Source: Wallacemonas rigidus (taxonomy: Eukaryota; Euglenozoa; Kinetoplastea; Trypanosomatida; Trypanosomatidae). From it: a stretch of 64,000 nucleotides of DNA. Below the pieces are notes generated by a model. The model ran no database searches, was not told the DNA's origin, and saw only the letters and a program-made list of their open reading frames with translations. Position 1 is the first letter of the stretch, and the number at the start of each line of letters is the position of its first letter. Shown one piece after another: positions 9,621-20,128 of the stretch. The position numbers and the translations under genes are program-made. The DNA lies in assembly GCA_030849045.1 (NCBI GenBank), contig JASAOL010000613.1, forward strand, positions 496,001 through 560,000. Direction: 5' to 3'.

Positions 9621-11370
9621 ACACATGCGGATGCTGGTCTTTGACTGCTTTCTCCATTGAGCATGTGATACGCAGTGGCGTGCATGTAGGTAACACGCGC
9701 ACGCAAGCGCGAACACGCTGACCCAGCTCACCTCAAGGACTGTATGCACGTCATGGCAGCCGCACCACCAGTTGCCTTGTTCAAATCCGCGCGCGCGGAA
9801 GAGCACATACATACATACATATACACATACACACACACACACACACATGCACGTGCTGTGAATCTGTTGGGATCTATACTGGCTCTCTCGTCTATCCCGG
9901 CTTGCTCACCGCAGTGCGTGGTGGCCAGAAAGTCCACCAACTCGTGCTGAAACTTCTTCCTACACCTCCTTTTTTTTCTCTCTCTCTTTCTTCTTCTCTT
10001 TCCTAGTTTAGCTTTGCGTTTTTCGTTCTTCCTTCTGTTTCCTTGACACGTATATATGATGGCGCATACGGATGGTGTCAGTGCGAATTCGCTCTTCTCC
10101 TACTCGACTACATCACGTGACCCATCACGGCGCTCGCACGTCAACATAACACAAAACCCTTCTTAGCGACCTGTTTTCACTCTTCACTTCTTTCTTTTTT
10201 TTTTATTTCTCCTTTTTCTTCCTCTGGTGACCATTTTGTCCTTATCCCAGTTACAGTAACAGTCCCTCACCAGAAGAGTACGTTGCGCTAGTTTTGCTCA
10301 TCGCCATCTAGGCACAGCGCACACCGTTCTCTTCATTTCTGCCCCTCACGTATGGCTCCATGGAGGCCAAAGCCAAGAGCCACCTCATTTTGCCTTCTCA
10401 GCCATTATCGTTCGTTTTGCTTTCCTCAGGTCACTCACTCGCCTCTGTTGCGAACCAAATCATTCCGCGTTGCGCTTCGTTGAATGAGGGTTTTAACTTA
10501 TCTTCGTTGCTCGAGACAACACTACGGCTACTCTACTTCACTGACTGGGCCTCCGTTTTTTTTTTTTCCGTTTGCCTTCATTTCCCATATTGCGTTCTCT
10601 TCTCTGACGCTTTTGCGAGTCTTCCCCCTCGCGTTGTCTGAAAACGGGTGCCGTTGTCGAACAGCGCCACAGAAGTGTGGTTCACGTTTCCGTTTCTCTT
10701 CCCCATTCTCGTTTTTGAAGCGCAGTGCTCTTTTGTGAAGAACTCCATTGACCGTGCATGTCTGTCTGTCACGAGAGAACCTTGCGGATTGTCACACAAC
10801 TCAATACATTGGCGCGAAAGCTAGCAAGTTTTTGTTAAAAAGAAAAAAGTACCCGACCACTCTCACGCGTTTCAAGACAGATGATCAGATTCGTTGCATT
10901 GAGAGCCGACAACGAGGATGAGTCGTGTTGCCAAGGCGGCGCGTCTTCTTTTCTCGCTCGTCTGCATCCACCTGCTCTGCACGTGGCGGCACTCGTGCAC
11001 GTGTGCACATGAGCATGCGTGGTGGCGGCGCTGTCACGTTGTGCGTGTGGCGTGTGGCCACCGCGTGCCTTCCACGCGCTCGCATGCTCGCGACTGTCAG
11101 GTGTTGACTTGATTGCTCACCCCCCTGTGCTTCGCTCCCTTCTTCTACTTCTCTCACACACACATGGGCACGTGGACACACACACGCACACGCACACATA
11201 CATGCTCACCCCTTCATCCCTCCCCTTCTTCTCGTCTCTCCCTGCGCGTCTCCACCTCGACTCGTCCGACACCCTTTCTGTTCTTTTCGTGCCGCTCCCG
11301 TGGACAGCTTCCTCAGCTACTTCCACTTTCTCTCCCACTCTTTCTCGCTCTTCTCCCTCCCCAACCCACA
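9621..11370. other. 1.75-kb intergenic region before histone H1
   Basis: No convincing gene. Contents are an (AC) microsatellite at about 9829-9846, T-rich tracts near 9968-10030 and 10190-10230, and CA/CG-rich DNA at 11150-11205. Several small open frames begin with ATG (for example at 10918) but show no domain or codon bias. The AG at 11306-11307 follows a long pyrimidine tract and is the likely acceptor for histone H1, giving a 5' UTR of about 63 nt. Confidence 0.5.
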
Positions 11371-11718
11371 ATGGACGCCGCTGCTATCGCCGCCGCCGCC
11401 CCCGCCGCTTCCCCCGCGAAGACGTCTCCTCGCGCTTCCCCCAAGAAGGCGTCCCCCAAGAAGGCCTCCCCGAAGCGCGCGGCTGCCAAGAAGGCCGGCG
11501 CGAAGAAGGCTGCGAAGAAGGCTGCCAAGAAGGCCGCTCCCAAGAAGGCTGCGAAGAAGGTCGCGAAGAAGGCTGCGAAGAAGACCGCGAAGAAGGCCGC
11601 GCCTAAGAAGGCTGCGAAGAAGACCGGCGCGAAGAAGGCTGCCAAGAAGGCCGCCCGCAAGCCCGCGAAGAAGGCTGCCAAGAAGGCTGGCAAGAAGGCT
11701 GCGCCCAAGAAGCACTAG
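11371..11718 (+). CDS. Histone H1, kinetoplastid type
   Basis: 115 residues, starting MDAAAIAAAA after a predicted acceptor at 11306-11307. The protein is almost entirely Ala, Lys and Pro with SPKK motifs near the N-terminus (residues ~20-40) and then tandem AAKKAAKK/APKKAAKK units to the C-terminus, ending in KKH. This equals only the C-terminal tail domain of animal H1; the globular winged-helix domain is absent, as is normal for trypanosomatid linker histones. It binds linker DNA and helps compact chromatin, and the SPKK sites are typical phosphorylation targets. Only one copy is in the window, although these genes are commonly arrayed. The internal repeats make it prone to length variation. 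Antisense and +1 frames over it are shadows caused by the repeat. Confidence 0.93.
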   Translation: MDAAAIAAAAPAASPAKTSPRASPKKASPKKASPKRAAAKKAGAKKAAKKAAKKAAPKKAAKKVAKKAAKKTAKKAAPKKAAKKTGAKKAAKKAARKPAKKAAKKAGKKAAPKKH

Positions 11719-12677
11719 GTCCATCGACTCTAGTCGAGCAGATTGGCTCTTTTCCTGCTTCGTCCGCTGCATCCCAAAGCTCCCTGTACGCACGGAGATA
11801 CTTGTCGAACGCCACGGAAATCCGGTGCGCACAGGTGTTGGCCTGCACAACCTATAGATCTCTCTTTTCTTCCCCATTGTTTTTCCCACCCATCAACTCA
11901 CTTCTCCTTTTCATCGTCGGGGCAGCTCCTGCAGCCCCAGTTTGTCTCCGGCTGTAGCCGTCGCGCTGTGCTCGATGACTGAACCGGTGCCAATATGATG
12001 TCAAGCTGATTAAAGTGCCGAAAAACAACAAAAAAAACGTCTCAACCTCTCGCGTCTATCCCAGCCCCGTACGCCCCAGAAGCCGGAGGCTCTCCACACA
12101 TAGTTTTTCCCTTGTTGTCGAACGGGGTTAGCGCAGGGGTTCGGCAAATACGGTTCACTGTGCACCGCTGCCTGTGTTACTCTGAGCGCTTTCCACCACA
12201 CGGGTTCTCATGAACAATTCAAACTGTGCGTGTTTCGTACCGTCATGCCCCGCGTCTACGTTCTCTTTATGTGGTCTGGTCTTCCGCAGAGGTTGTGCCG
12301 GGCCTAGGCTTCCCTTTCTTCTTCTCTGCTGTCACCTGTGACTCTCTACTTCCCACATTGCCGGTCTCTCCTTCTCTCTTTTCCCCCTTCATTTGTCGTT
12401 CATGTCGGCGAAGTGCTCAAAAACCGCGAAACGCACAAGTTCGGTCGCCCGGCGAAAGGCCAAATCTTTTTTTTTTTTTTTTGCTTCTCGCTGCCGCCCC
12501 GCGATCTTACCTTAGCTATTCGCTCACAGTATCTGCTGTCGTCCTTTCCTTCCCCGTGTTGCTCACAAGTTTAGTACCCCGAATATAAATACTCGAATCA
12601 AGTAAAAGCCCACGTTCTCCTCTCTTGTTTTCTTTTCTTTTCTTTTCCTTGCATTGCTCTTGCCCTCTTGTGGTGAA
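11719..12677. other. Histone H1 3' UTR and intergenic region
   Basis: No gene is visible. Two short hairpins lie 200-240 nt after the H1 stop: 11919-11938 (GCAG/CTGC with outer GGG/CCC) and 11949-11960 (CGGCT/AGCCG with a 2-nt loop). A T16 run at 12467-12482 is followed by a first AG at 12514-12515, the likely acceptor for the phosphatase gene. Confidence 0.5.
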
Positions 12678-13724
12678 ATGTTCCGTTTCTCTGCCTCGCA
12701 GTTAGCGCGAAGATACTGCTTTTATTACCGCCACGTTGGCTTTCTGCCCCACCATGCGAAGGTCGAAACAGGTGGGGAGGATGCCTACCTGTCGATGCAA
12801 AACGTACAAGGTGTGCTCGATGGGGTGAGCTGGTGGCGAGATACGATGCAAGTCGATGCAGGCCTGTACAGCGCCGCTGTGGCGAGGTACATGTTTGAGT
12901 ACATTGTAGACAACCTCCTAGATGAAACACCTGCGTCTTCGTTTCGCCTGCTAGATCGTGGGTACCGTGACGGCAAGCACAGCGAGATTCAAGGCACATG
13001 CACGGCCCTCTTGGCGACACTGCAGCCTCGCGCCGCGGAAATGCAAGAGAGCGACGGATACAAGGTCGCTGAGCCTCTCTTCACCTGCGGCCCAGAAGAC
13101 TACGTGTGCAGGGAAGACATCGAAAATCCCTACCTCGATATCATCTCTGTTGGCGACTGCACATGTCTTGTAGTGCGTAATGGCAAGCTGTACTATAAGA
13201 CGGATGTGCAGCATCATGACACCGACTTTCCTTTTCAACTCGGGAACGGCAGCGAGGACACTCCCAAAGACGGGATCAAAGTTCTTCTGCCCGTCCAAAA
13301 GGGTGATGTCATCATTATGGGATCGGACGGTGTTTTTGACAATGTGTACCCTGAGCGCATTGTTGAGATTATCTGGGAGCCACTGGCGCACGTGTTTAAA
13401 AAGTTTAACTTCCCCCGCGACACCACCCACGGCGCCGAGGACGGTGTGAGTGAGCGTATGTCACTGGTCGACGAAATGATGATGGCCTTGTCTAGGGGTA
13501 TGGACACGCTCATCGCGACGGCAAACGAAGTCTCACGGGATGTTCACTGCGACTCGCCGTACGCTTCCGAGTGCATTGAAAATGGTATTTTGTACGAGGG
13601 AGGTAAGCCCGATGACATCACGGCGCTAGTTTCGGTGATCGGCATTGAGGACGACGGCTTTTCGGGCGATCGCTTCAGTAGTAGTCAAGTACCGTACCCG
13701 ATCCCGTACCGCGACTGGCCGTAA
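12678..13724 (+). CDS. PTC7-like PP2C (PPM) protein phosphatase
   Basis: 348 residues from the first ATG; an upstream TTG at 12654 is not needed. It matches the PTC7/PPTC7 branch of Mg2+/Mn2+-dependent Ser/Thr phosphatases. The metal-binding aspartates are visible in their expected motifs: GGEDAY (D35), GVLDGVSWW (D48), IIMGSDGVFDNV (D217) and GKPDDITALV near residue 312. The FPFQLGNG stretch before the third motif is typical of this branch. The length is close to that of yeast and human family members. The N-terminus (MFRFSASQLARRYCFYYRHVG) is Arg-rich, aromatic and without acidic residues, consistent with a mitochondrial presequence. Family members act in mitochondria, on coenzyme Q biosynthesis and mitophagy factors. 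The target here is inferred only from the family. Confidence 0.9.
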   Translation: MFRFSASQLARRYCFYYRHVGFLPHHAKVETGGEDAYLSMQNVQGVLDGVSWWRDTMQVDAGLYSAAVARYMFEYIVDNLLDETPASSFRLLDRGYRDGKHSEIQGTCTALLATLQPRAAEMQESDGYKVAEPLFTCGPEDYVCREDIENPYLDIISVGDCTCLVVRNGKLYYKTDVQHHDTDFPFQLGNGSEDTPKDGIKVLLPVQKGDVIIMGSDGVFDNVYPERIVEIIWEPLAHVFKKFNFPRDTTHGAEDGVSERMSLVDEMMMALSRGMDTLIATANEVSRDVHCDSPYASECIENGILYEGGKPDDITALVSVIGIEDDGFSGDRFSSSQVPYPIPYRDWP

Positions 13725-14922
13725 CAGTGGCATCTGAACACTGGGACACACACACGCTCACGCGCTGCAGGACGCTTGTGCACTCACTCATAGTACCAGC
13801 GGGTTTCCACAGCAATGCGGACATGATGCGGCCTCTTGGCTCACCTATTCCTACCTTTTTTTTTTCTCTCCACGCTTTTGTTGTTCGCTGCGTGCCTACA
13901 ACACGACACAATGGGTACTTCCCGTCTCGTATATCCGATTCTATATACACCTGTGCGTGTGCGTGTGTGACGCGCTCGCGTCAGTCGCGTCTGTTTCCTT
14001 CCCCCCCCAGCAGGCACCCGGCTTCTGGCATTGCTGATTCGCCCTACTTTTACTTGCATTGTCCTGTTTTAAAAAGCTTTCCCTCTTGTTTCTCCCACAT
14101 GGTCTGATCGCCAATGGCCAAGGTGTACTTCGGTTTTCGAACTGTTTTGGTGATGCTCCTGCCCTCCTCGTAGCTTTCTCTCTTTGGGAGCCTGACTGAT
14201 TACGCCCTCATCCATCCCCCTTTTCCAACGCGAAGACAGATGCACCAAGCTCACACGGATGCAGCCCACCTGCTACACATGATCGTTTCTTTCCTTCTGT
14301 TTTGTCACACAGCTGTACTCGGGGCCCAATGGAGACCACACGCTGTTTTTTTCTTTTGTTGCGTTTCTCTCTCTCTTCTCTCCTTTCGCTTCCCGTCTTG
14401 TCGCTCCGCGATGCACTTTTTCCCCCTCTTGTGATTGTCTCTGATGGACTCATGCACGTATTACAGCTTCAACCTGTGAGAACGACTGCCAAAAGGGCGG
14501 AAAAAAACAAACAAACGCATGTCTCAAGCCAGTGCGTGTCTTCGCACTTGTGCTCGTTACTGTGGCTGTGGGCTCACGTCACATCAGCACGCACTGCTAG
14601 GGCGATTGTGCATGACACAACCAAGGACATCCCTGCATATGACCGGAATAGCGTTCGCGCTCCTTCCCTCTTTTCACTTTCGACGACGTCATGGAGACGC
14701 CACACTTCCCAAACTTCTCAAATTCCTCAAATAACACAACGCCCCACGCCTCTCCTCACAACGCTCCGTTTTCTTCACACACACACACACGCAGGAAACG
14801 TGCTGACGAACGTTTGAGTCCTCCTGGAGACTGCGCTAGCTACGTTCCCATCTCGTGGGCCATCTCCGAAAAGTAGCAGTCGTAAGTGCGCACACACAAA
14901 CAAAAAGGACAGAGTCATTACT
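13725..14922. other. Intergenic region
   Basis: No gene is visible. It contains a short T run near 13857-13866, a perfect 16-nt palindromic hairpin at 13968-13983 (TGACGCG, 2-nt loop, CGCGTCA), pyrimidine tracts around 14350-14430 and a CA repeat at 14777-14790 followed by AG at 14793-14794, the likely acceptor for the next gene. Confidence 0.45.
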
Positions 14923-15549
14923 ATGAGTGGCGCTGGTCGAAAGCACCGCGCGAAGCACCTGACAGAGCAATATCTAGACATCAACGGCTGGAGTGGACCT
15001 GCTAATGGCCAGCATCTAGCTATCTGCCTCGAGGCGCCGCATGGGCAACACGTTCGCGTGCTCCAACTCGGGGACACGGACGAAACAAACGTACAAGAGT
15101 TTGTGCTCTTTCCGCGCAGGTTCCACAAGGTGATCTGGCTGCGTGTCATGGACGTCATTGTGGTACAGGACGGCGGTCTGGACCTGAAGCCGTCACCTGA
15201 GCAGATGGAGATGTTTCTGAATGAGCACGCTGAGTGGCGCGAGCGCGTGGAAAAGGCCAAAGAGATAGCGGCAGGCCTTACGCGCACCATTGAACGCCAG
15301 CCACTGTTTCAGCAGAGCAAGGAGACAACGACGTCTGTGCTTCCGGCGCCGGGTGAGAGCGGTGATGTTGTGGAGCACGATCCACTGGCTGCGTTGGGCA
15401 ACCCCAACCGTCAAAATATTCGTCACCGTCAACAGTACTTCTTCGGCGTGGAACCAGAGGACGACGACGATGAGGAAGACGAAGGGGAAGAAGAGGAAGG
15501 CGCTAAGGAGGACGAGGAAGAGCCAGGTAAAGAAGAAAGAAATCAGTGA
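14923..15549 (+). CDS. EIF1AD-like protein (eIF1A-type OB fold)
   Basis: 208 residues. The start MSGAGRKHRAKHL resembles the basic N-terminus of EIF1AD, a small nuclear relative of initiation factor eIF1A implicated in late 40S maturation. Residues ~20-95 fit the S1/IF1 OB fold: HVRVLQLGD, a central strand with FVLFPRRFHKVIWLRVMDVIVVQDG (family pattern: MP.KyRk.iWikrGDfliV). A helical segment follows (residues ~90-130). The C-terminus from ~175 is nearly all Glu/Asp, like the acidic tail of human EIF1AD. It is longer than human EIF1AD (165 residues) mainly in the linker. Canonical eIF1A is less likely because the match to the eIF1A N-terminal and OB motifs is weaker. Together with TSR2 and NVL in this window it points to ribosome assembly. 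Confidence 0.78.
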   Translation: MSGAGRKHRAKHLTEQYLDINGWSGPANGQHLAICLEAPHGQHVRVLQLGDTDETNVQEFVLFPRRFHKVIWLRVMDVIVVQDGGLDLKPSPEQMEMFLNEHAEWRERVEKAKEIAAGLTRTIERQPLFQQSKETTTSVLPAPGESGDVVEHDPLAALGNPNRQNIRHRQQYFFGVEPEDDDDEEDEGEEEEGAKEDEEEPGKEERNQ

Positions 15550-16356
15550 CTGAGGGGCCCTGATGACCATGATGAGACACTCACACCCCATGATTCGCTT
15601 CCCTCTTTCGCCCCCTCTCCGTTCTCTCACTCAACCCCGTCTGCTTCTCACTCAATTCTCGCTGCCTGATTTGTCGTCTACTGCCATAACACGGTTAACA
15701 CTAAAACACAACAACACTCAAATCCATTGTTCCCCCAGGCGTGCACAGCTCTGTCAGGCATCTCGTACATCGTTCTGCCGTCCATCTCCACCTTTTCACA
15801 CGGTGCGACTTGGTTTCTCTCTCTGTACGGTCACCGACAGTCTTTTTCCCCTGCTCAGACTCACACACACACACACACACACGTACAGCATCCTCCCTGT
15901 GCAACAACACTCGGTTGGGTTCGCTGACTCCTTTCGGCTTCCCCCTTCCCTCTCTCCTCTCAAGCATGATTTACTCCCCCGTCTCTCTCTTCCTTTCTTT
16001 TCTCCCACTTCCACTCCTCATTCATTTTCCCGATGGCGTCTGTAGTCAGTGCAGGAGTGCCGTGCGAGTAGTACACATCGAATCGTCCTTTCGTTGGCCG
16101 TTTTTGTTTTTTTCTTCCTTGCACTTTTCTGTTCATTCGTCTTTTCCTCCATTCGCTCCGCATATCGTTCTTCTTAGTGTGTGCGTGTGTTTTCGTTGTG
16201 GACCTCTCTCTGTCCAATTGAACTTGCCTTGCTAAGCAACCCCCCTCTCTCTCTCTCTTTTTTTTTTTTTGAAATTATTTGACCTTGACACACTTATCCT
16301 GCCTTTACACTTTCGCTCGACGCGAGTGAGCACCGTAGGAAAACCGAAGAGCCCCG
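15550..16356. other. Intergenic region
   Basis: No gene is visible. It holds a CA repeat at about 15861-15880, long CT-rich tracts, and a CT/T tract at 16226-16270 just upstream of the FHIP-like gene. The first AG after it, at 16325-16326, would give a 5' UTR of only about 30 nt. Confidence 0.45.
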
Positions 16357-19300
16357 ATGCCGACAAGTGGCTCGCTGGGTGGCGCCTACGTGGACCCTGA
16401 GGACACCATCTCGAGTAGGAAGCTGCGAGACAGCACGTCAAGTCACGTTCCAGTGCTACCCGCGGCGGGCTCCATGCTGAGCATTGTTCAGGACCATTGG
16501 ATGGACGTGTGCAGCTTCTTCGGCGATGCTCAGTGTGCGTCCTCGGCTGAAGAGCGCGCTGCGGTGGCTCGGCAACTGCCAAGAGTTGAGCACAACTTGA
16601 ACCTCATCTTTGACGCGCTAGTGACAGAGCGACGGAGAATAGGTGTCGTCTTGAAAGCACCCCTATCCTCACTGGAGCATCGTTCTACTCTCGCTGCACG
16701 CCTCGACTCCAACTCTGTCGCTGGTGAGGCACCGTTGCCACAAGCCCAGCCACCGGCTTCGCTCTCTGGAGACTTACCGTGGCTAGCGTCAGCATCCCTT
16801 CACTCCGCCACCCGCGGCAGTGATGCCACAGGCAACTGGCCGCCAACGGCATCACTACTGCAAGGGAACCTGGTCAATCAACTGCCGCCGTGCTACTACT
16901 ACCTGTTCGCCGAGGACCAGCCGAACGCGTCCGGCTCGACCAGCGAACTGCACCGGACGTCGCGAATGGACAGTGCCCACGCGGATGCACCATCCACACC
17001 TCCCTCACCTAGCTCCGCCCCGCCTACGCCCTTTCGGCCCACAGTCAAATCCCAGGATGTGCCTCGTGCCGCGCCGTCGTCGTCTCATCACCCAGTGCCT
17101 GTCGGCACAACGTTTCTGTTCCTCCTGTGCCAATACGCCAAACTCAACGAGCCTGCGGGGACGCGTCAGATCATCCTTCGCTTCCTCACGCGGCTGCTGC
17201 GGGATGCCGATCTGCCGTCTCGACGCGTGACGACTAGCCTCACGGATGGTGGTGGCGACCAAGTACGCTCGATTCTTCAACTTTTTCCAGGATCGTCCAT
17301 TGTACCGCTCCTCGATATGATCCGTATTCTTGACCGTGACCTAAACCCTTCCCAGTACGCCGCAAAGCACAAGCGGGTGGCTGCCGCGACAACAACGACA
17401 AGTGCGGCGCCGCAGGGCACGCAGGACAAGTCGCGGCTGGAGCACGCGGCCGCAACACCACCCCCGTCCGATGACGCTGAGCGGCGCGAACTGATCTTGC
17501 TTCTCTGCGGGCTCGCCGAAAAAGCCGAGCGTATCCCTGAACTGGCCAACTACTTCGCCAGCGAGAAACGTGCCACGAACGGCACTGAAGCCGCGGCTGC
17601 CGACCTTGCCGCAGGCTGCCCTCAGGCCCACACATCAGAGCTCCTGAAGACGCTGCTGCCCTACCTGACGCACGATTGCAGCGCCCCCGGCTGGGAGCAG
17701 CGCCGAGACACGTGCCGCTATGCGCTGAGCGCCGCCTTGTCGCTCGCCAAGTGCCCAGACCCGTGGGTGCAGGATATAGTCGGCGCGGAGAGCCGATTGG
17801 CCTCCCACACGCTCAGCGGTGCACGTGTGACTGTGCTGACACTGTGCAAGGTTCCGAACAACGATGACAGCGAGATGCAGCTGCTTTACCTGCGCGATGT
17901 GTTGCGCTTCTGGTCGGCAGTTCATCTCACCAGCCCCGTGGTGTCGCATCGCCTCGGCCTGCCGTCTCTCGTGCGGAATGACTTTGTGCGAACAACCGTG
18001 ATGCCTCTCTTTCAATCACCGGACAAGCGCGTCTACACCGCTGCGTGCCTGGTGGTGGCGTCGGTGCTGAAAGACCAGGGCTCGGCGGACTCGCTTGTGA
18101 GCGAGGCGCTGGTAGACGCACTGCTGGCCACCCGCGTCGGCGCGACGAGCGGTACACCTGCGCGACGAGGCTTGGAGCCATCTGATGAGGGCCAAACTGT
18201 GTCGCTGTACGAGTACTATTGCCTGTGCCACCTGACAAGCCACCCCGGTCTCACCGCGGACGACCGTGCGATGATGCAGGCTCTCGGCTACAAGATCTCG
18301 ACGTGGACCGCGACCGAGGCCACCTTGGTGCTCACCAAAGCTCTCGCTACGTACTGCCCACACGCGTTTCTGCGCCACGCCCTCCACACCGAGCCCGGCT
18401 CCCTCGCCAGCTCCGTGGTGTCGCGCCTTTCTCAGACCTCATTTTCGTCCACGGTGGCGAAGTTAGAAGCGGAATCCCAGGCTGCCGTGGTTCACTCTGA
18501 GGCGGGAGCCACAGTATCATCTTCTCAAACGCCAATGCGGCACGTCTCTCCGCTGTCTGCCGCCGCGAGTGCACCGCACATTCGCCTTCTTGAGTGCTTC
18601 GCGCCAAAGCTGCGTCTTCCTGGCGACAGCCTCTTCGGCGTCTCGGCCGATCTGGTGGGCGAGGAGGTCCTGGAGCGAATGCTGGCGATTGAGAGCAACT
18701 GCCCTGCTCAGGCACTGCTATCCGCGGCGCTGTTCATGCACAGTGACGAGGCGGCGTTGTGCAAACAAATGGATTCCTCCACTTCTTCCTCCCCGCCGTT
18801 TGCGGAGAGCTCAGCGACGGAGCGAGCGGGCGCTGCCATGGCAGCAGGTGCGCACAACATCTGGTTCGATCAGAACATCCATCAGTCGCCACTCGTCATC
18901 GCGTTATGCCGCCTCTTGCAAAGCGCGCTGCAACTGCCTGTGTCGGTGAAGCTGCTCCTGTCAGGCACCATCGCTGTGCTCTGCTCATTACCTGACCTTC
19001 GTGTGGTGTACACGCTGCTGGACCCCGAATATGGCCGTCTGGACCACACTCTGCAGGCGGTTCGTGCTTTGCTGGAGAATGAACTGGAGGAAGATGAGGA
19101 GGTCGTGACCGCCTTGGGTGCGGCCGCGGCCGCCGTAGCCGAGGACACGATGTCATTGAACGTCACCAAGTACAAGGACAAGGCTGCAGCGGCCCAGGAA
19201 TCACGTGGGCGCTCCTCTTCGGGTGGACGAGCCTTGCCGGCGGCGGCAGCGAGCTCAAGCCGCAAAGAGTCGCAAGGCGCGCGCGTGCACGAGCTGGTTA

Positions 19301-19551
19301 GCTTCACTGGCGCTCTCTACACGCGGCATTACGTGTACTCTGTGTTCGCCGCCAACTGGGATGACTTCGCCACGGACAGTGTGGAGGATGGGCCGCAGGA
19401 CCTGGACGTGAGTGAGGCCCTGCGCCGCGCGATTGCTGAGCACCACGAATTCCTCAACACATGCGCGTGGTTGGAGCTGTTCCGCATGGAGCTCGACGCT
19501 GTAGTTGGATACGTCTCCCTTTCGCATAACTTGCTGACACTTCGACCGTAA
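16357..19551 (+). CDS. FHIP family protein (FTS-Hook-interacting, RAI16-like)
   Basis: 1064 residues. Alignment by eye to human FHIP2A (FAM160B1) matches several blocks in the right order: the start of the helical domain (QDHWMDVCSFFG, then the LNLIFDALV block; residues ~45-90), a CQYAKLNEPAGTRQIILRFLTRLL block (~258-281; human [21 protein letters not shown]), an ALSAALSLA block (~453), LVIALCRLLQSALQLP (~847-862) and KLLLSGTIAVLCSLPDLRVVYTLLDP (~867-892; human [27 protein letters not shown]). Long Ser/Pro/Ala-rich insertions (~115-245, ~345-370, ~700-760, ~945-970) explain the extra length. FHIP proteins join FTS and Hook to link Rab5-positive endosomes to cytoplasmic dynein. The role in kinetoplastids is inferred. 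There are no membrane segments. This is family-level recognition from memory, not a database search. Confidence 0.78.
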   Translation: MPTSGSLGGAYVDPEDTISSRKLRDSTSSHVPVLPAAGSMLSIVQDHWMDVCSFFGDAQCASSAEERAAVARQLPRVEHNLNLIFDALVTERRRIGVVLKAPLSSLEHRSTLAARLDSNSVAGEAPLPQAQPPASLSGDLPWLASASLHSATRGSDATGNWPPTASLLQGNLVNQLPPCYYYLFAEDQPNASGSTSELHRTSRMDSAHADAPSTPPSPSSAPPTPFRPTVKSQDVPRAAPSSSHHPVPVGTTFLFLLCQYAKLNEPAGTRQIILRFLTRLLRDADLPSRRVTTSLTDGGGDQVRSILQLFPGSSIVPLLDMIRILDRDLNPSQYAAKHKRVAAATTTTSAAPQGTQDKSRLEHAAATPPPSDDAERRELILLLCGLAEKAERIPELANYFASEKRATNGTEAAAADLAAGCPQAHTSELLKTLLPYLTHDCSAPGWEQRRDTCRYALSAALSLAKCPDPWVQDIVGAESRLASHTLSGARVTVLTLCKVPNNDDSEMQLLYLRDVLRFWSAVHLTSPVVSHRLGLPSLVRNDFVRTTVMPLFQSPDKRVYTAACLVVASVLKDQGSADSLVSEALVDALLATRVGATSGTPARRGLEPSDEGQTVSLYEYYCLCHLTSHPGLTADDRAMMQALGYKISTWTATEATLVLTKALATYCPHAFLRHALHTEPGSLASSVVSRLSQTSFSSTVAKLEAESQAAVVHSEAGATVSSSQTPMRHVSPLSAAASAPHIRLLECFAPKLRLPGDSLFGVSADLVGEEVLERMLAIESNCPAQALLSAALFMHSDEAALCKQMDSSTSSSPPFAESSATERAGAAMAAGAHNIWFDQNIHQSPLVIALCRLLQSALQLPVSVKLLLSGTIAVLCSLPDLRVVYTLLDPEYGRLDHTLQAVRALLENELEEDEEVVTALGAAAAAVAEDTMSLNVTKYKDKAAAAQESRGRSSSGGRALPAAAASSSRKESQGARVHELVSFTGALYTRHYVYSVFAANWDDFATDSVEDGPQDLDVSEALRRAIAEHHEFLNTCAWLELFRMELDAVVGYVSLSHNLLTLRP

Positions 19552-20128
19552 ACAACACTATACCGTCAGGACCAAAGGAAGGAAAGGAAAAAGAGTCAAC
19601 AATACAGATTGCAAACCGTAGCCAACAAGCTTACCATCCGAACCCCCCCTCCCCCCTGGGAATGAAAGGTAAGAGGGCAGAAGTACGACACACACACGAC
19701 ACATTTCGACCCTGCTCGCCATACCTCCGCGCTCTTTTTGTGCCTGATATCGGAGAGGCTGACATGGGACTTCGCGCGACGACAGCTGTACACGACCGCG
19801 TGCCTGATGCCCACCCTAGGACGTTTTCACCTCCACATGTGCAGACGCACACCCGCGAAACAGCAACAACAACAAAGCAAAAACAATCCGTGCGGCCCAC
19901 TCCTCTATTTCTCCTTCATACTTCCTCGACGTTTCCTTCTTTTTTTTTTCTTTTCTTTTTTTCATTGTTCGGCTTACAAGGCCAATGCGTGTTGCACTGT
20001 GATTGATTGCTTGTACTGCCCTCATCTCACCGTGCACGGGCCCGCACGTCCCCCCCCCACTCTCACTCTACTCTTTATTTTCTTCTCTTATTCGGTGTCC
20101 TTCCTTTGTGGTTAACCTGGCTTCGCTG
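19552..20128. other. Intergenic region; 5' UTR of the JmjC gene
   Basis: No gene is visible. C-rich and T-rich tracts occur near 19645-19660 and 19928-19960. The AG at 19979-19980 is the only good acceptor before the next ATG; no AG occurs between a second pyrimidine tract (20048-20105) and the start codon. Confidence 0.45.

Noticed and set aside
9770-9810. TTCAAATCC resembling a tRNA T-loop
   Set aside because: The flanking bases do not pair as a T-stem and there is no D-arm or anticodon arm in range.
8928-9848. 306-codon open frame on the - strand
   Set aside because: Antisense to the RING gene and its CA repeat (translated as Cys/Val runs); no protein family and against the direction of the cluster.
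10918-11112. 64-residue frame starting MSRVAKAARLLF with signal-peptide look
   Set aside because: No codon bias, no domain, sits in CA/CG-rich spacer without a good acceptor nearby.
11300-11857. Arg/Pro-rich and other frames across histone H1
   Set aside because: Repeat-driven shadows of the AAG/GCC-rich H1 coding sequence.
20003-20128. N-terminal extension of the JmjC protein
   Set aside because: Starts at TTG and encodes the pyrimidine tract of the 5' leader; homologous part begins after 20129.
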